Shown: positions 24,040-33,058 of the stretch, piece after piece
Position numbering within the stretch: the stretch's first letter is position 1
How the letters are laid out: the number at the start of each line of letters is the position of its first letter
NCBI GenBank assembly: GCA_020073005.1
Contig: JAIQFX010000004.1
Coordinates: 1 to 64,000 of the forward strand
DNA: 64,000 nt
Direction of reading: 5' to 3'
Source of the DNA: Terriglobia bacterium
GTDB taxonomy: Bacteria; Acidobacteriota; Vicinamibacteria; Vicinamibacterales; CAVVIG01
The notes under the pieces: generated by a model
The model's input: the letters and a program-made list of their open reading frames with translations, nothing else
The model's database searches: none
Told to the model about the DNA's origin: nothing
Program-made: the position numbers and the translations under genes

Positions 24040-26352
24040 ATGCTGCTGCGCGACGAAGACATTTTCGAGTATCACGAGAAACCGCGGCCCGGAAAGCTCG
24101 AGGTCGTCACGACCAAACCCTGCCTCACGCAGCGCGATCTGTCGATGGCGTACTCGCCCGGCGTCGCGCGGCCGTGTCTGGCCATCGAGCAGGATCCGGA
24201 GGCCGCGTTTCGCTTCACCGGCAAAGGCAATCTCGTCGCCGTGATCTCGAACGGCACGGCCGTCCTCGGCCTCGGCAACATCGGCGCGCTCGCGGCGAAG
24301 CCCGTGATGGAAGGCAAGGCGACGCTCTTCAAGCGCTTCGCCGACATCGACGTCTTCGATCTCGAGGTGAACGCCACCGATCCGGACGACGTGATCCGCG
24401 TCGTCAAGGCGCTCGAGCCGACCTTCGGCGGCATCAACCTCGAAGACATCCGCGCCCCCGAGTGCTTCCACATCGAGGAGGCGCTGCGCAAGACGATGTC
24501 GATTCCGGTGTTTCATGACGATCAGCACGGCACTGCGATCATTTCGTCGGCCGCGCTGCTCAACGCGCTCGAGATCGTCGGCAAGCGGCTCGAGGACGTG
24601 CGCGTCGTCTTCAGCGGCGCCGGCGCGGCGGGCATCGCCTGCGCCAACATGTACGTCGCGATGGGGGTGAAGCGCGAGCACGTGCTGTTCGTGGACACGG
24701 TCGGCGTCATCTATCAGGGCCGCACCGAGAAGATGAACGAGTACAAGGCCAGGTTCGCGGCTGACACCGATCGGCGGACGCTGGCGGACGCCCTGCGCGG
24801 CGCCGACGTCTTCGTCGGCGTCTCGGCCGCGAACATCGTCTCGGCCGATATGCTCAAGTCGATGGCCGCGCGGCCGATCGTTTTCGCGATGGCGAATCCG
24901 GATCCGGAAATCTCGTACGAGCTGGCGACGGCGACGCGGCCCGACGTCATCATGTGCACCGGACGCGCCGACTATCCCAACATGGTGAACAACGTGCTCG
25001 GCTTCCCGTTCATCTTCCGCGGCGCGCTCGACGTCCGCGCGCGGACGATCAACGACGAGATGAAGCTGGCCGCGGCGAAGGCGCTCGCCGCGCTCGCGAA
25101 GGAAGACGTGCCGGAGTCGGTGCTGAAAGCGTATGGACTGCAATCGTTGCGCTTCGGTCCCGACTACCTGATTCCCAAGCCGTTCGATCCGCGCGTTCTG
25201 CTCTGGGTGGCGCCGGCCGTCGCACAGGCCGCGATGGACTCGGGCGTCGCGCGTCGGCCGATCGCCGATCTCGAGAAGTACCGCGATTCGCTCGAGCGGA
25301 TCAGCGGACGATCGGGCGAGATCGTGCGGCTCGTCGTCCACAAGGCGCAGACGGCGCCGCTGCACAAGATCGTCTATCCCGAGGGCGAGCACGAGCTCAT
25401 CCTGCGCGCCGCGCGCAGCGTCTGCGATGAGCGCATCGCGCGGCCGGTCCTCGTCGGGCGGCCCGGCGTCATCGCGCAGAAGGCGGAGGCGCTCGGCATC
25501 GACATCGCGGACTTCGAAATGCTGGACATCACGGCGCCGCCGCGCGCCGAGGCGTACGCCGAGTCGCTGTACCGGCTGCGCGCGCGCAAGGGGATGAAGC
25601 CGAGCCTCGCGCTCAGCCTCATGCGCGACCCGACGCACTACGCGCTGATGATGGTCCGCGAAGGCGACGCCGCGGGCTTCGTCGGCGGATTCGAGGGGGC
25701 GTATCCGGAAACGATCCGGCCGGCGCTGCAGATCGTGGGCTTGCGAGACGGCGTCTCGCGCGTGTCCGCTGCGGAGCTTCTCGTGCTGAAGGATCGGCTG
25801 TTCTTCTTCGCCGACACGATGGTGAACATCGAGCCGACCGCGGAGGAGCTGGCCGAAATCGCGTGCCTGACCGCCGACACCGCGCGCTTCTTCGATGTCA
25901 CGCCGCGGATCGCGATGCTCGCGTTCTCGAGCTTCGGATCGGTCCGGCATCCGCTCAGCGCGACCGTCGCGCGGGCCGTCGAACTCGTTCGAAGAGCGCG
26001 GCCCGATCTCGTGATCGACGGCGAGATGCATCTCGAGCCGGCGGTCGTGAAAGAGATCGCCGCCGAGAACTATCCGCACTCGCGGATTCAGGGCGACGCC
26101 AACGTCCTCATCTTCCCGGACCTGGCGTCCGGCAACATCGGTTACAAGCTGGTGCAGCGGCTCGCGCGCGCCGAGAGCATCGGGCCGATCCTGATGGGCA
26201 TGCGGCAGCCCGTGAACGTGCTGCAGCACGGCGTCACGGTGGCCGAGATCGTCACGGCGACCGCGATCACGGCCGTCGCGGCGGATCGGATCGACGGGCC
26301 TACTGCCGCGACTTCAGCCAGCGGTCGCGGAACGCGCGCTGCGCGGGGGTGA
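24040..26352 (+). CDS. maeB: NADP-dependent malic enzyme with C-terminal phosphotransacetylase-like domain
   Basis: Oxidative decarboxylation of malate to pyruvate, supplying NADPH and linking the TCA cycle to gluconeogenesis. Residues about 15-150 are the malic N-terminal domain ([56 protein letters not shown]). Residues about 160-395 are the NAD(P)-binding domain ([19 protein letters not shown]). Residues about 430-765 are the PTA-like domain ([33 protein letters not shown]), typical of the MaeB class at about 760 aa; here it is 770 aa. ATG 24040 is chosen because the family N-terminus starts there and GGAG lies about 10 nt upstream. The last 18 codons overlap the 3' end of the convergent M61 peptidase gene by 53 bp and look non-homologous. 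Confidence 0.93.
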   Translation: MLLRDEDIFEYHEKPRPGKLEVVTTKPCLTQRDLSMAYSPGVARPCLAIEQDPEAAFRFTGKGNLVAVISNGTAVLGLGNIGALAAKPVMEGKATLFKRFADIDVFDLEVNATDPDDVIRVVKALEPTFGGINLEDIRAPECFHIEEALRKTMSIPVFHDDQHGTAIISSAALLNALEIVGKRLEDVRVVFSGAGAAGIACANMYVAMGVKREHVLFVDTVGVIYQGRTEKMNEYKARFAADTDRRTLADALRGADVFVGVSAANIVSADMLKSMAARPIVFAMANPDPEISYELATATRPDVIMCTGRADYPNMVNNVLGFPFIFRGALDVRARTINDEMKLAAAKALAALAKEDVPESVLKAYGLQSLRFGPDYLIPKPFDPRVLLWVAPAVAQAAMDSGVARRPIADLEKYRDSLERISGRSGEIVRLVVHKAQTAPLHKIVYPEGEHELILRAARSVCDERIARPVLVGRPGVIAQKAEALGIDIADFEMLDITAPPRAEAYAESLYRLRARKGMKPSLALSLMRDPTHYALMMVREGDAAGFVGGFEGAYPETIRPALQIVGLRDGVSRVSAAELLVLKDRLFFFADTMVNIEPTAEELAEIACLTADTARFFDVTPRIAMLAFSSFGSVRHPLSATVARAVELVRRARPDLVIDGEMHLEPAVVKEIAAENYPHSRIQGDANVLIFPDLASGNIGYKLVQRLARAESIGPILMGMRQPVNVLQHGVTVAEIVTATAITAVAADRIDGPTAATSASGRGTRAARG

Positions 26353-28255
26353 GCGCGCCGGCGTCGACGACCTCGACGTGCGGGTCTTCACCGAGCGTGA
26401 TCGTCTTCGTCTGCGCGACGCCGGTGCGGTCGGCGAACACGATCGGACTCGTGTCGCCCGGCTTGTGGCGCTGCAGGACCCTCGCGACGTCCGCGTCGCC
26501 GCCGATTCGCTGTCCATCCAGTTGCTGCAGCTCATCGTCTTGATCGAGGCCGGCTGCGTACGCCGGCCACGTCGGCGCGACGAGGGTTGACACGCGCGCG
26601 CCGACGTTGCGGGCTTCCAGCCGCACGTCGCCGAGCCACGCGCGGCCCGCGTTCCGCTTGCGCACGGTGAAGCCGGCGCGCGCGAGCAGCGTCGCGTAGT
26701 CGGCGACGTCGTGCCCCTGGATGTAGCGCGAGAAGAAGTCGTGCGCGAACGCGCGGTCGCCGCTGACGTCGGCGAGCGTCGCTTCGGCGTCCGCGATCGT
26801 GTACGGATGATCGACGTAGCCCTCGCGCGTGCCGCCGGGCTTGCCGAACTTCGTCCACATCGCGCGCATGAAGTCGTCGAGCGACAGGCGGCTGTTGGTC
26901 TTGTCCCGCAGCGACAGGTCCATCGCGAGCGCGATCGCGCCGCCGAACGGGTAGTACGAGATGACGGTGTTCGACCAGTTCGTGCGATCGACCGTACGGC
27001 CGCCGTCGATGAACGGCGCCATTCGGCTCATCTCCTCCGCCGACCGCACGAGACGTCCCGGAGCCGAGACGCTCTCTATCAACCCGCTGAACGTGCGCAT
27101 CGTCGACGTCAGATCGACGAGCTCGGTTCGAGCCAGCGCGAGCGGGCCGTAGTACTGCGTGAAGCCTTCCGCCAGCCACAGCTCACCCGAGAGGTTCGCG
27201 CGATCGAAATCGAACGGCTCGAGTCCCCGCGGCCGGATGCGCTCGACGTTCCAGCAGTGAAAGAACTCGTGCGCGACCGTGTCGAGCAGGCGCCCGCGTC
27301 CGGACGCAATCGATCCGTTGGCGCTGATGACGGTGCTGTTGCGGTGCTCCATGCCGTCGCCGCTCGCGTACGGCAGGTAATCGGCGAGGAACGTGTAGTA
27401 GCCCGGCTCGTAGTTCGGATACTCGCCGTAGACGGCGCCTTCCTCGCGAACGATCTTCTCGACGTCCTGCGCGTAGCTGTCCAGCTCGGCGTCGGTGCCG
27501 AGGTGATGCACGGTGAAGCGGAACGCTTTCGAGCCGACCGAGAACCGGCGGATGCCGAGCACGCCCATTTCGGCCGGGCTGTCCATCAGGTATTGAAGGT
27601 TCGGCGCGCTGAACGTGAAGCTCGGAGGAATCGGGACGTTGTTGAGAATCGGAAAGCCTTCGCCGTGCAGCTGCGTCGCGACGAGCCACCGGCGGCCCAT
27701 CCCGGCCGGCTGATCGAACGTGATCGTGATCGGCCGCTCGTCGAGGCCGTGCGCCCACATGATCGCGGCCGGCATGTTGATGTGCGCGTGCGTCGTGTCG
27801 ACGGCGAGATACGTGCCGTCGACGCGATCGCCGTACACCTTGTACTTGACCGTCGCGCTGCCGCCGTGGCCGCTCGCGTTCCAGCCGTCCGGATCCGGCC
27901 TCGTCGTCTCGATCTCCCGCCCGTTCGCCGCCGTGACGTGGACGTCGTAGACGTTCTTCGCGAAGTCGTGCAGCGAGTAGCGGCCCGGCGACGACCGGCT
28001 CATCCGCAGCTCGAGCGTGCCCGATCCGATGTCCGGGAACGTGGCCTCGACCTGCATCCAGTGATGCTGCGGTTCCGGAAACGAGAAGTGATAGGCGATC
28101 GGACGAACGCTCGCCTGAAAGGCTCGCGCTACAACTTCGGCTCGCGCTACAACTTCCGCTCGCGCTACGACTTCCCGATGTAGGGCGAGCCTTTCAGGCG
28201 AGCCGACGAGCACGAGCGCGAGTACAAAGAGTGTGCGTTTCACGTGGGCGATCAT
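26300..28255 (-). CDS. M61 family (glycyl aminopeptidase-type) metallopeptidase with PDZ domain
   Basis: 651 aa exported zinc peptidase. A signal-like hydrophobic start ([13 protein letters not shown]) is followed by an inserted repeat-coded stretch containing three EVVARA units. The M61 N-terminal beta domain then begins at about residue 52 ([20 protein letters not shown]). The zinc site is HEFFHCWN (His329, Glu330, His333), with [14 protein letters not shown] following. A C-terminal PDZ-like domain ([20 protein letters not shown]) is typical of the family. The ATG at 28255 overlaps the agmatinase stop as ATGA, so translation is coupled; GTG 28243 is an alternative. The 3' end overlaps maeB by 53 bp. 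Confidence 0.88.
   Translation of the reverse strand: MIAHVKRTLFVLALVLVGSPERLALHREVVARAEVVARAEVVARAFQASVRPIAYHFSFPEPQHHWMQVEATFPDIGSGTLELRMSRSSPGRYSLHDFAKNVYDVHVTAANGREIETTRPDPDGWNASGHGGSATVKYKVYGDRVDGTYLAVDTTHAHINMPAAIMWAHGLDERPITITFDQPAGMGRRWLVATQLHGEGFPILNNVPIPPSFTFSAPNLQYLMDSPAEMGVLGIRRFSVGSKAFRFTVHHLGTDAELDSYAQDVEKIVREEGAVYGEYPNYEPGYYTFLADYLPYASGDGMEHRNSTVISANGSIASGRGRLLDTVAHEFFHCWNVERIRPRGLEPFDFDRANLSGELWLAEGFTQYYGPLALARTELVDLTSTMRTFSGLIESVSAPGRLVRSAEEMSRMAPFIDGGRTVDRTNWSNTVISYYPFGGAIALAMDLSLRDKTNSRLSLDDFMRAMWTKFGKPGGTREGYVDHPYTIADAEATLADVSGDRAFAHDFFSRYIQGHDVADYATLLARAGFTVRKRNAGRAWLGDVRLEARNVGARVSTLVAPTWPAYAAGLDQDDELQQLDGQRIGGDADVARVLQRHKPGDTSPIVFADRTGVAQTKTITLGEDPHVEVVDAGALTPAQRAFRDRWLKSRQ
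28108..28204. repeat. Inverted REP-like elements flanking an 18-bp tandem repeat, inside the M61 peptidase gene
   Basis: GCTCGCCTGAAAGGCTCGCGC (28109-28129) and GGCGAGCCTTTCAGGCGAGCC (28184-28204) are inverted copies of one palindrome. Between them the 18-bp unit GCTCGCGCTACAACTTCG repeats three times with two or three changes. Everything is in frame with the peptidase: the unit codes for EVVARA on the minus strand. It lies between the signal peptide and the mature enzyme. Confidence 0.85.
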
Positions 28256-29181
28256 ACCGCCATCGCGCACAGCAGTTCGAACAGGAGATTCGCGGCGAGC
28301 ACCGATGTGATCTGGCCGGGACCATCGTAGAGCGGCGAGACTTCGACGACGTCGGCGCCGATCAGCTTCAGCCCGGCGAGACCGCGAACGAGCCGCTGCG
28401 CGTCGTGACTCGTCAGCCCGCCGACTTCCGGCGTGCCGGTTCCCGGCGCAAACGAGGGATCGACCGCGTCGATGTCGAACGTCACGTACGCCGGACCTGT
28501 CGCGACGCGGCGGATCTGCTCGACCACCGCGGCGATTCCACGATCCTTCACCTGATCGATGTCGATCATCGTGATGCCGTGCTCGCGATGGAAATCGAAA
28601 TCGCTCTCGCCGTACATCGGTCCGCGGATGCCGACCTGGATGAAGCGCGTGCCGTCGACGATGCCCTCTTCGATCGCGCGGCGGAAGGGCGTGCCGTGAA
28701 AGTACTTGCCGCCGAAGTACTCGTCCCACGTGTCGATGTGCGCGTCGAACTGGACGACCGCGACCGGGCCATGGCGTCGAGCCAATGCGCGCAGGACGGG
28801 CAGCGTGATCGAGTGATCGCCGCCGACCACGAGCGGCCGCGCGCCCGCGTCGGCGATCGCGCCGATGCCGGCCTCGACCGCGTCGTAACACTTCTCGATG
28901 CTGACCGGCGGCGCGTCGATGTCGCCGACGTCGGCGACGTTCAGCCGCTCGAACGGCGCGACCTTTTGAAAATAGTTGTAGCTGCGGATCAGCGAGGACT
29001 GCGCGCGAATTTCGCGCGGGCCCATCCGCGCGCCGGGCCGGTACGACGTGCCGCCGTCGAACGGCACGCCGACGATCGCGACGTCGAGGCCGCGCGGATC
29101 GGTGACGTGCGGCAGCCGCATGAACGTCGCGGGTTGGGCGAAGCGCGGCGACTGAAAGGACGGACGAGGCTGGTGGGTCAC
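28252..29181 (-). CDS. Agmatinase/guanidinobutyrase-family ureohydrolase
   Basis: 309-aa Mn-dependent ureohydrolase that splits a guanidino compound into urea and an amine. Metal ligands are all present: GGDHS (His123), DAHID (Asp146, His148, Asp150) and FDIDAVDPSFAPGTGTPE. The segment TWDEYFGGKYFHGTPF after the second motif is typical of agmatinase and guanidinobutyrase rather than arginase; the exact substrate is not decidable. The start is GTG 29181, six bases after a -10-like TAGAAT on the minus strand, so probably leaderless. It is coupled by ATGA overlap to the downstream M61 peptidase and divergent from an amino-acid permease, which suggests a small nitrogen-acquisition unit. Confidence 0.88.
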   Translation of the reverse strand: MTHQPRPSFQSPRFAQPATFMRLPHVTDPRGLDVAIVGVPFDGGTSYRPGARMGPREIRAQSSLIRSYNYFQKVAPFERLNVADVGDIDAPPVSIEKCYDAVEAGIGAIADAGARPLVVGGDHSITLPVLRALARRHGPVAVVQFDAHIDTWDEYFGGKYFHGTPFRRAIEEGIVDGTRFIQVGIRGPMYGESDFDFHREHGITMIDIDQVKDRGIAAVVEQIRRVATGPAYVTFDIDAVDPSFAPGTGTPEVGGLTSHDAQRLVRGLAGLKLIGADVVEVSPLYDGPGQITSVLAANLLFELLCAMAV

Positions 29182-29221
29182 GCCGCGATTCTAATGGCCA
29201 ATGGCATATAGTCAGCGGCGC
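29182..29221. promoter_or_regulatory. Divergent promoter region, leaderless or nearly so on both sides
   Basis: Minus strand: TAGAAT (29193-29188), six bases, then GTG 29181. Plus strand: TATAGT (29207-29212), nine bases, then ATG 29222. Only 40 bp separate the starts and neither gene has a Shine-Dalgarno sequence. Confidence 0.5.
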
Positions 29222-30601
29222 ATGAAACAGCAGTCCCTGCACCATGGCCTCAGCACGATCGAGTACTTCACGTTCGGCTTCGGCACGATGATCGGCGTCG
29301 GCTGGCTCGTCCTGATGGACGACTGGCTGTCGCGCGGCGGGCCCGCGGGCGGCATGCTCGGCTTTCTCGTCGGCGGACTGCTGCTCTTTCCGATCGCGCA
29401 CACGTACGGCCGCCTCGTGACGAAGATCCAGGACGCGGGCGCCGAGATCGCGTACACCGAAGGCGTCTTCCCGCCCTTCACGAGCTTCGCGGCCGGCTGG
29501 ACGATGATCCTCTCCTACGCGATCGTGTGTCCGTGGGAAGCGGTCGCGACGGGCAATCTGCTCGCGCGCGTCTTTCCGGCGCTGAACAGCTATCAGCTCT
29601 ACGTGATCGGCGCCAGCCCGATCTACGCGCCGCGGCTCGGCGTCGGGCTCGCGCTCACCGCGCTGATCGCCGTCGTGAACTTTCGCGGGATTCGGCTGAG
29701 CGGCGTCTTCCAGGACGTCATGACGTTCGGGCTGATCGCCATCTTCGCCGTGTTCACGCTGCTCGGGTTCACGCGCGGATCGGCCGCCAACATGCAGCCG
29801 CTGTTCGCGGCGGCGAACGGTCCGTTTCTTTCGATCTTTCTCGTCCTGCAGATCGTGCCCTACTTCATGACAGGCTTCGAATCCGTCGCGAAAGGATCCG
29901 AGGAAGCGAAGACGGGTTTCGAGACACGGCGCTTCACGACCGCGATCTACGCCGCCCTCGTCGCCGGCTTCGTCTTCTACGTGCTGATCATCGCCGTCGT
30001 CACCTACGTGTACCCGTGGCGGGAAATCGTCTCGGGACATGTCCGGACGGAGGTCGCCTTCGAGCGGACGTTCGGGTCGCACGCCATCGCGCAGTGGATT
30101 CTCTTCGCCGCGTTTCTGTCGCTGCTGAAGATCTTCAACGGCAACTTCGTCGCGTCGACGCGGATGCTGTACGCGATCGGCCGGCGCAACCTCGTGCACC
30201 CGTCGCTCGGGCGCGTGCACGCCGACTTCGGGACGCCGGTCGTCGCCATCGGACTCATGGCCGTGCTCACGGTCGCGGCCGCGATGTTCGGCGACGCGAT
30301 TCTCGTCCCGATCACCGAAGTCGGATCGCTGGCGGTCGGCGTCGGCTGGCTGTCGGCGTGTCTCGCGTACCTGGCGCGCCGGACGCGTGACGGCCACGCG
30401 CACGAGTCCTCATACATGGCGTGGCTCGGCGCCGCCGTCAGCGTGGCGATCATTCTGATGAAGATCGTGCCCGGCGTGCCCGGAAGCTTTACGAGCAACG
30501 AGTGGATCGCGTTCGCGGGCTGGGGGGCGCTTGGAGTGGTGTTCTGGGTAGTACGAACGCCTGCGGGCCACGAAGACACGAAGGACACGAAGAAGAGGTA
30601 G
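29222..30601 (+). CDS. APC-superfamily amino acid permease
   Basis: 459-aa inner-membrane transporter with about 12 transmembrane helices. The N-terminal FGFGTMIGVGWLVLMDDWLS matches the glycine-rich first helix of APC amino-acid/amine transporters, and PYFMTGFESVAKGSEEAK matches the conserved helix 6-7 region. Substrate unknown; the divergent ureohydrolase suggests an amine or amino acid. ATG 29222 is chosen over an upstream in-frame ATG at 29201 because it fits the family start and the -10 element. The last ten residues (GHEDTKDTKKR) are encoded by a CACGAAGACACGAAGGACAC repeat (about 30568-30598) of a type found elsewhere in this window, so the C-terminus has been replaced or extended by a repeat. 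Confidence 0.88.
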   Translation: MKQQSLHHGLSTIEYFTFGFGTMIGVGWLVLMDDWLSRGGPAGGMLGFLVGGLLLFPIAHTYGRLVTKIQDAGAEIAYTEGVFPPFTSFAAGWTMILSYAIVCPWEAVATGNLLARVFPALNSYQLYVIGASPIYAPRLGVGLALTALIAVVNFRGIRLSGVFQDVMTFGLIAIFAVFTLLGFTRGSAANMQPLFAAANGPFLSIFLVLQIVPYFMTGFESVAKGSEEAKTGFETRRFTTAIYAALVAGFVFYVLIIAVVTYVYPWREIVSGHVRTEVAFERTFGSHAIAQWILFAAFLSLLKIFNGNFVASTRMLYAIGRRNLVHPSLGRVHADFGTPVVAIGLMAVLTVAAAMFGDAILVPITEVGSLAVGVGWLSACLAYLARRTRDGHAHESSYMAWLGAAVSVAIILMKIVPGVPGSFTSNEWIAFAGWGALGVVFWVVRTPAGHEDTKDTKKR

Positions 30602-30631
30602 CCAGGAAGAAGAGGATCACGCTCGACGGGA

Positions 30632-31285
30632 TCAGATGCCGCGAAGAGCCTCATCGATGAAGGCCGGCTCCGGCAGCGCGCCCATGATCTCGATCTGATC
30701 GTTCACGACGGTCTTCGGCACGCCGCTCACCTGATACTTCCGCGCGAGATCCGGATACTCGGTCGCTTCGACGGCGTAAGCCGTGACGTGCGGACTGGCG
30801 AAGGCCATTTCATGCGCGAGGCTGACCGCCCGCGGACAGTGCGGTCACGTCGGGGTCGTGAACACCTGCATCGTCACCGGCTTGTCGACGGACGCGAGGC
30901 GCGCGCGGCTTTCCGGCGACAGCATCGATTCGCCGCCGCCGGCGAGCAGAACGGCCCGCACGAGCGAGACGAACTCGTAGCCCGACGGCGCGCCGAGGAA
31001 CCGGATTCTGGAGTCGCGCCGCTCCCCTTCCTCTTCGTAGTCGACGGCGATTGCCGGCACGCGATCGATGCCGTACTGCGCCGCCTTGTCCGGCTCGAGG
31101 ACGAAATTCACTTCCTCGATCGTGATCTTGTCGGAGAGCTGCGGCAGCTCGTCGAGAATCTGGCGCGTCTGCGGACAGGTGTCGCAGCCGAGCGCCTGCG
31201 TGAAAAACAGCAGCCGCACAGGGCGGGTCATCTCGGAAAAGGCGTCGCGGAGTTTCTGTTGATCGGCGGGCGCGATGAGGGCCAT
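30632..31285 (-). CDS. Two-domain glutaredoxin-like protein disulfide oxidoreductase, probable selenoprotein (UGA at 30845-30847 read as Sec147)
   Basis: 217 aa, two thioredoxin folds in tandem as in PDO-type enzymes (about 220-230 aa). Domain 1 has LGCDTCPQT (Cys34, Cys37). In domain 2 the family motif TPTCPHC appears as TPT-UGA-PHC: the codon for the nucleophilic cysteine is TGA (30845-30847) and Cys150 follows. The frame continues with RAVSLAHEMAFASPHVTAYA, the cis-proline motif VSGVPKTVVN and the usual final helix to a TGA stop at 30632-30634. A SECIS-like hairpin begins nine nt after the UGA. Termination at the UGA would remove the whole second active site. The start ATG 31285 gives the family N-terminus, but I see no clear ribosome-binding site and a GGTGGCTG repeat sits just upstream. 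It is probably in an operon with the zinc-ribbon gene and converges on the permease gene. Confidence 0.85.
30815..30835 (-). promoter_or_regulatory. Candidate bacterial SECIS hairpin in the disulfide oxidoreductase mRNA
   Basis: On the minus strand GGGC pairs with GCCU (one G-U) under the loop GGUCA, and after one bulged C the stem continues with CGC/GCG, about seven pairs in all. The loop starts 17 nt after the UGA and opens with GGU, as in known bacterial SECIS loops. A competing pairing near the UGA (GACCGC with GCGGTC) exists, so folding should be computed. Confidence 0.55.
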
Positions 31286-31316
31286 GTGGACTGGTGGCTG
31301 GTGGCTGCCTGACAGA

Positions 31317-31802
31317 TTACTTGAAAAGGTCGTCGAACGCGCGACGCGCGCTGTTCGACGCGCTCGACGCCTCGCCGGGGCTGTCGGACTTGGCCGCGGT
31401 GGGCGATCCGGTCTGCCGCTCGACGGTCGTGCGCGGCGTGAACATCGTGCACGCGTTGCGCTCGTCCTTCGGCGCGACGCGCGCCTGCAGCTGCGCGCTC
31501 TGCGCGCACTCCCAGCGCTCGCTCGTGTCGAAGGACCCGCACTGGATGCAGCTGTGCAGATCGACGCCGCACTTCGCGCAGCTGTCGAGCTTCCCAACCG
31601 AAAGCGACAACAGATTGCCGCAGCGCGCGCAGCGGAACACTTCGTGCGCCGCCATCAGGTTCGGCGTCTTCGGGCCGCGCTCGTCCTGCAGCACGCGCCC
31701 CGGCGCGCGCTCCTTGGGCGGCGCGGGCTTCTTTTCGCCCTTCGGACGCCGATCGCGGTCGTCGTCTTGATAGCCGCGTTGTCTGTACTTGCGGTCTGAC
31801 AT
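31317..31802 (-). CDS. Zinc-ribbon protein
   Basis: 161 aa. The first 45 residues are a charged, Arg/Lys/Pro-rich tail. Residues about 56-98 carry paired cysteines, CARCG, CAKCG and CIQCG, spaced as in double zinc ribbons, with a further Cys at about 103. The C-terminal half is low in order and ends in DDLFK. No enzyme motif. It is probably a small nucleic-acid- or protein-binding factor. It precedes the selenoprotein candidate on the same strand by 31 bp, so they may share a transcript. Confidence 0.65.
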   Translation of the reverse strand: MSDRKYRQRGYQDDDRDRRPKGEKKPAPPKERAPGRVLQDERGPKTPNLMAAHEVFRCARCGNLLSLSVGKLDSCAKCGVDLHSCIQCGSFDTSERWECAQSAQLQARVAPKDERNACTMFTPRTTVERQTGSPTAAKSDSPGEASSASNSARRAFDDLFK

Positions 31803-31807
31803 CGTCG

Positions 31808-31890
31808 GGTTCAGGGTTCCGGGTTCAGGGTTCCGGGTTCAAGGTTCAGCGTTCTTGGTTCTAAGTTCTCAGTTCTTAGTTCTCAGTTCC
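31808..31890. repeat. Degenerate minisatellite (GGTTCAGGGTTCCG, then AGTTCTCAGTTCTT)
   Basis: Two blended tandem arrays fill the gap between the zinc-ribbon start and the hydrolase stop. The second array runs into the hydrolase coding region: its final codons (GTEN stop) are read from the repeat on the minus strand. Confidence 0.85.
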
Positions 31891-32970
31891 TGCAGGCTCA
31901 AGGCTCTTCATGAAGTCCTGCAGGTACCTCCCCCAGACTAACGGCAGCGAGTGCGTGCCGTGGCCGCGCGTCTGGTCGCTCGTCGGGATCAGGATGTACT
32001 TGCCGTGCTTCACGCGCGGCATGAGCTTCTCCATCAACCCCAGCTCCGGCGGATTCACCACGTCGTCGGCTGAGTTGACCGCGAGCAAGTGCGTCGTGAT
32101 CTTCTCGAGGTTCGGCGACGGATCGTACTCGCGCGACGCGTTGAACTGATACAGCATGTCGTTCGCGTCGGTCGCCGCCACGCGCGCCTTGACCTGATCC
32201 TCATACCATTTGTCCGCGGCGTCGCGCGTCGGGCCGGACTTGTGCCAGCCGATCGGGCTGCTCGTCATCATCATCAGAAGATTGATGGCGCCGACCAGGC
32301 CCTGGTGCGGCTGTTCCTTGTACTCGCCGTTCATCCACGCCGGATCCTTCGTGATGCTGTCCATGATCATCGTGCGCATCACGCGATTGCGGCCGGCGAT
32401 CTGTGTCGGCACGCTCGCGAGCGGCACCAGACCGTCCGCGAAGTCCGGATACATCTCGCCCCAGACCCAGCAGTGCATCGCGCCCATCGACGTTCCCATG
32501 ACCAGCCGGAGATGATTCACCTTCAGGTGCTCGGTCAGCAGCAGATGCTGCGACCGGACCATGTCGTCGTACGTGTACTTCGGGAAGCGCGCGTGCAGGC
32601 CGTCGCTCGGCTTCGTCGATTTTCCGTGGCCGATGCCGTCGGGCAGGATGATGAAGTAGCGCGTCGCGTCGAGAATCTGGCCCGCGCCGAAAAGCTCGCC
32701 GCCGTACGTACGCGACAGAAATCCGGCGCCGGTCCCGCCGGTGCCGTGAAGAATCAACACCGCGTTGCGGACGACGCCCGACGCGTCGCGCTGCGGCGTG
32801 CCGATCGTGCGGTAGTGCAGCGTCAGGGACGGCAGCGTCTCGCCCGTGCCGAACTTGAAGTCTCGGACAACGAAATCGCCTTCGGTCGGCGCGGGGAAAT
32901 CCGCCGCACGGGCCGGCATGGCCAGCGCAAGCAGCGTCGCCGCGGTCGTCACCAGTGTTCTGAACCTCAT
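31876..32970 (-). CDS. Secreted alpha/beta hydrolase of the homoserine O-acetyltransferase-like family
   Basis: 364 aa. A signal peptide (MRFRTLVTTAATLLALAMPA, cleavage near ARA) precedes an alpha/beta hydrolase fold that aligns by eye with MetX-type proteins: LHYRTIGTPQ, AVLILHGTGGTG, the nucleophile elbow VMGTSMGAMHCW (GTSMG), and a late Asp (NSADDVV) and His (GHGTHSLP) for the triad. Because it is exported it is unlikely to make O-acetylhomoserine; an esterase or acyltransferase acting outside the cytoplasm is more likely. ATG 32970 has AAGGAG nine nt upstream, which excludes the much longer upstream open frame. It is divergent from the S9 peptidase pair with 88 bp between the starts. Confidence 0.85.
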   Translation of the reverse strand: MRFRTLVTTAATLLALAMPARAADFPAPTEGDFVVRDFKFGTGETLPSLTLHYRTIGTPQRDASGVVRNAVLILHGTGGTGAGFLSRTYGGELFGAGQILDATRYFIILPDGIGHGKSTKPSDGLHARFPKYTYDDMVRSQHLLLTEHLKVNHLRLVMGTSMGAMHCWVWGEMYPDFADGLVPLASVPTQIAGRNRVMRTMIMDSITKDPAWMNGEYKEQPHQGLVGAINLLMMMTSSPIGWHKSGPTRDAADKWYEDQVKARVAATDANDMLYQFNASREYDPSPNLEKITTHLLAVNSADDVVNPPELGLMEKLMPRVKHGKYILIPTSDQTRGHGTHSLPLVWGRYLQDFMKSLEPAGTEN

Positions 32971-33058
32971 CCGGCGTTCTCCTTCCGTGCAACCAGACAG
33001 GGTAATATCGTCCCCAATTCGCCGGAATTGCAAGCGGAACAAGATTTTAGAGATTCCT

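Noticed and set aside
28123-28180. Possible CRISPR array
   Set aside because: Three 18-bp units follow each other without spacers and code for protein; no cas gene is nearby.
26300-30403. 1367-codon minus-strand open frame covering peptidase, ureohydrolase and permease loci
   Set aside because: Only the 26300-28255 part is real (M61 peptidase). The upstream extension is antisense to, or out of frame with, the agmatinase and permease genes.
31876-32970. Homoserine O-acetyltransferase (metX)
   Set aside because: The fold matches, but a clear signal peptide places the protein outside the cytoplasm and no methionine genes are adjacent.
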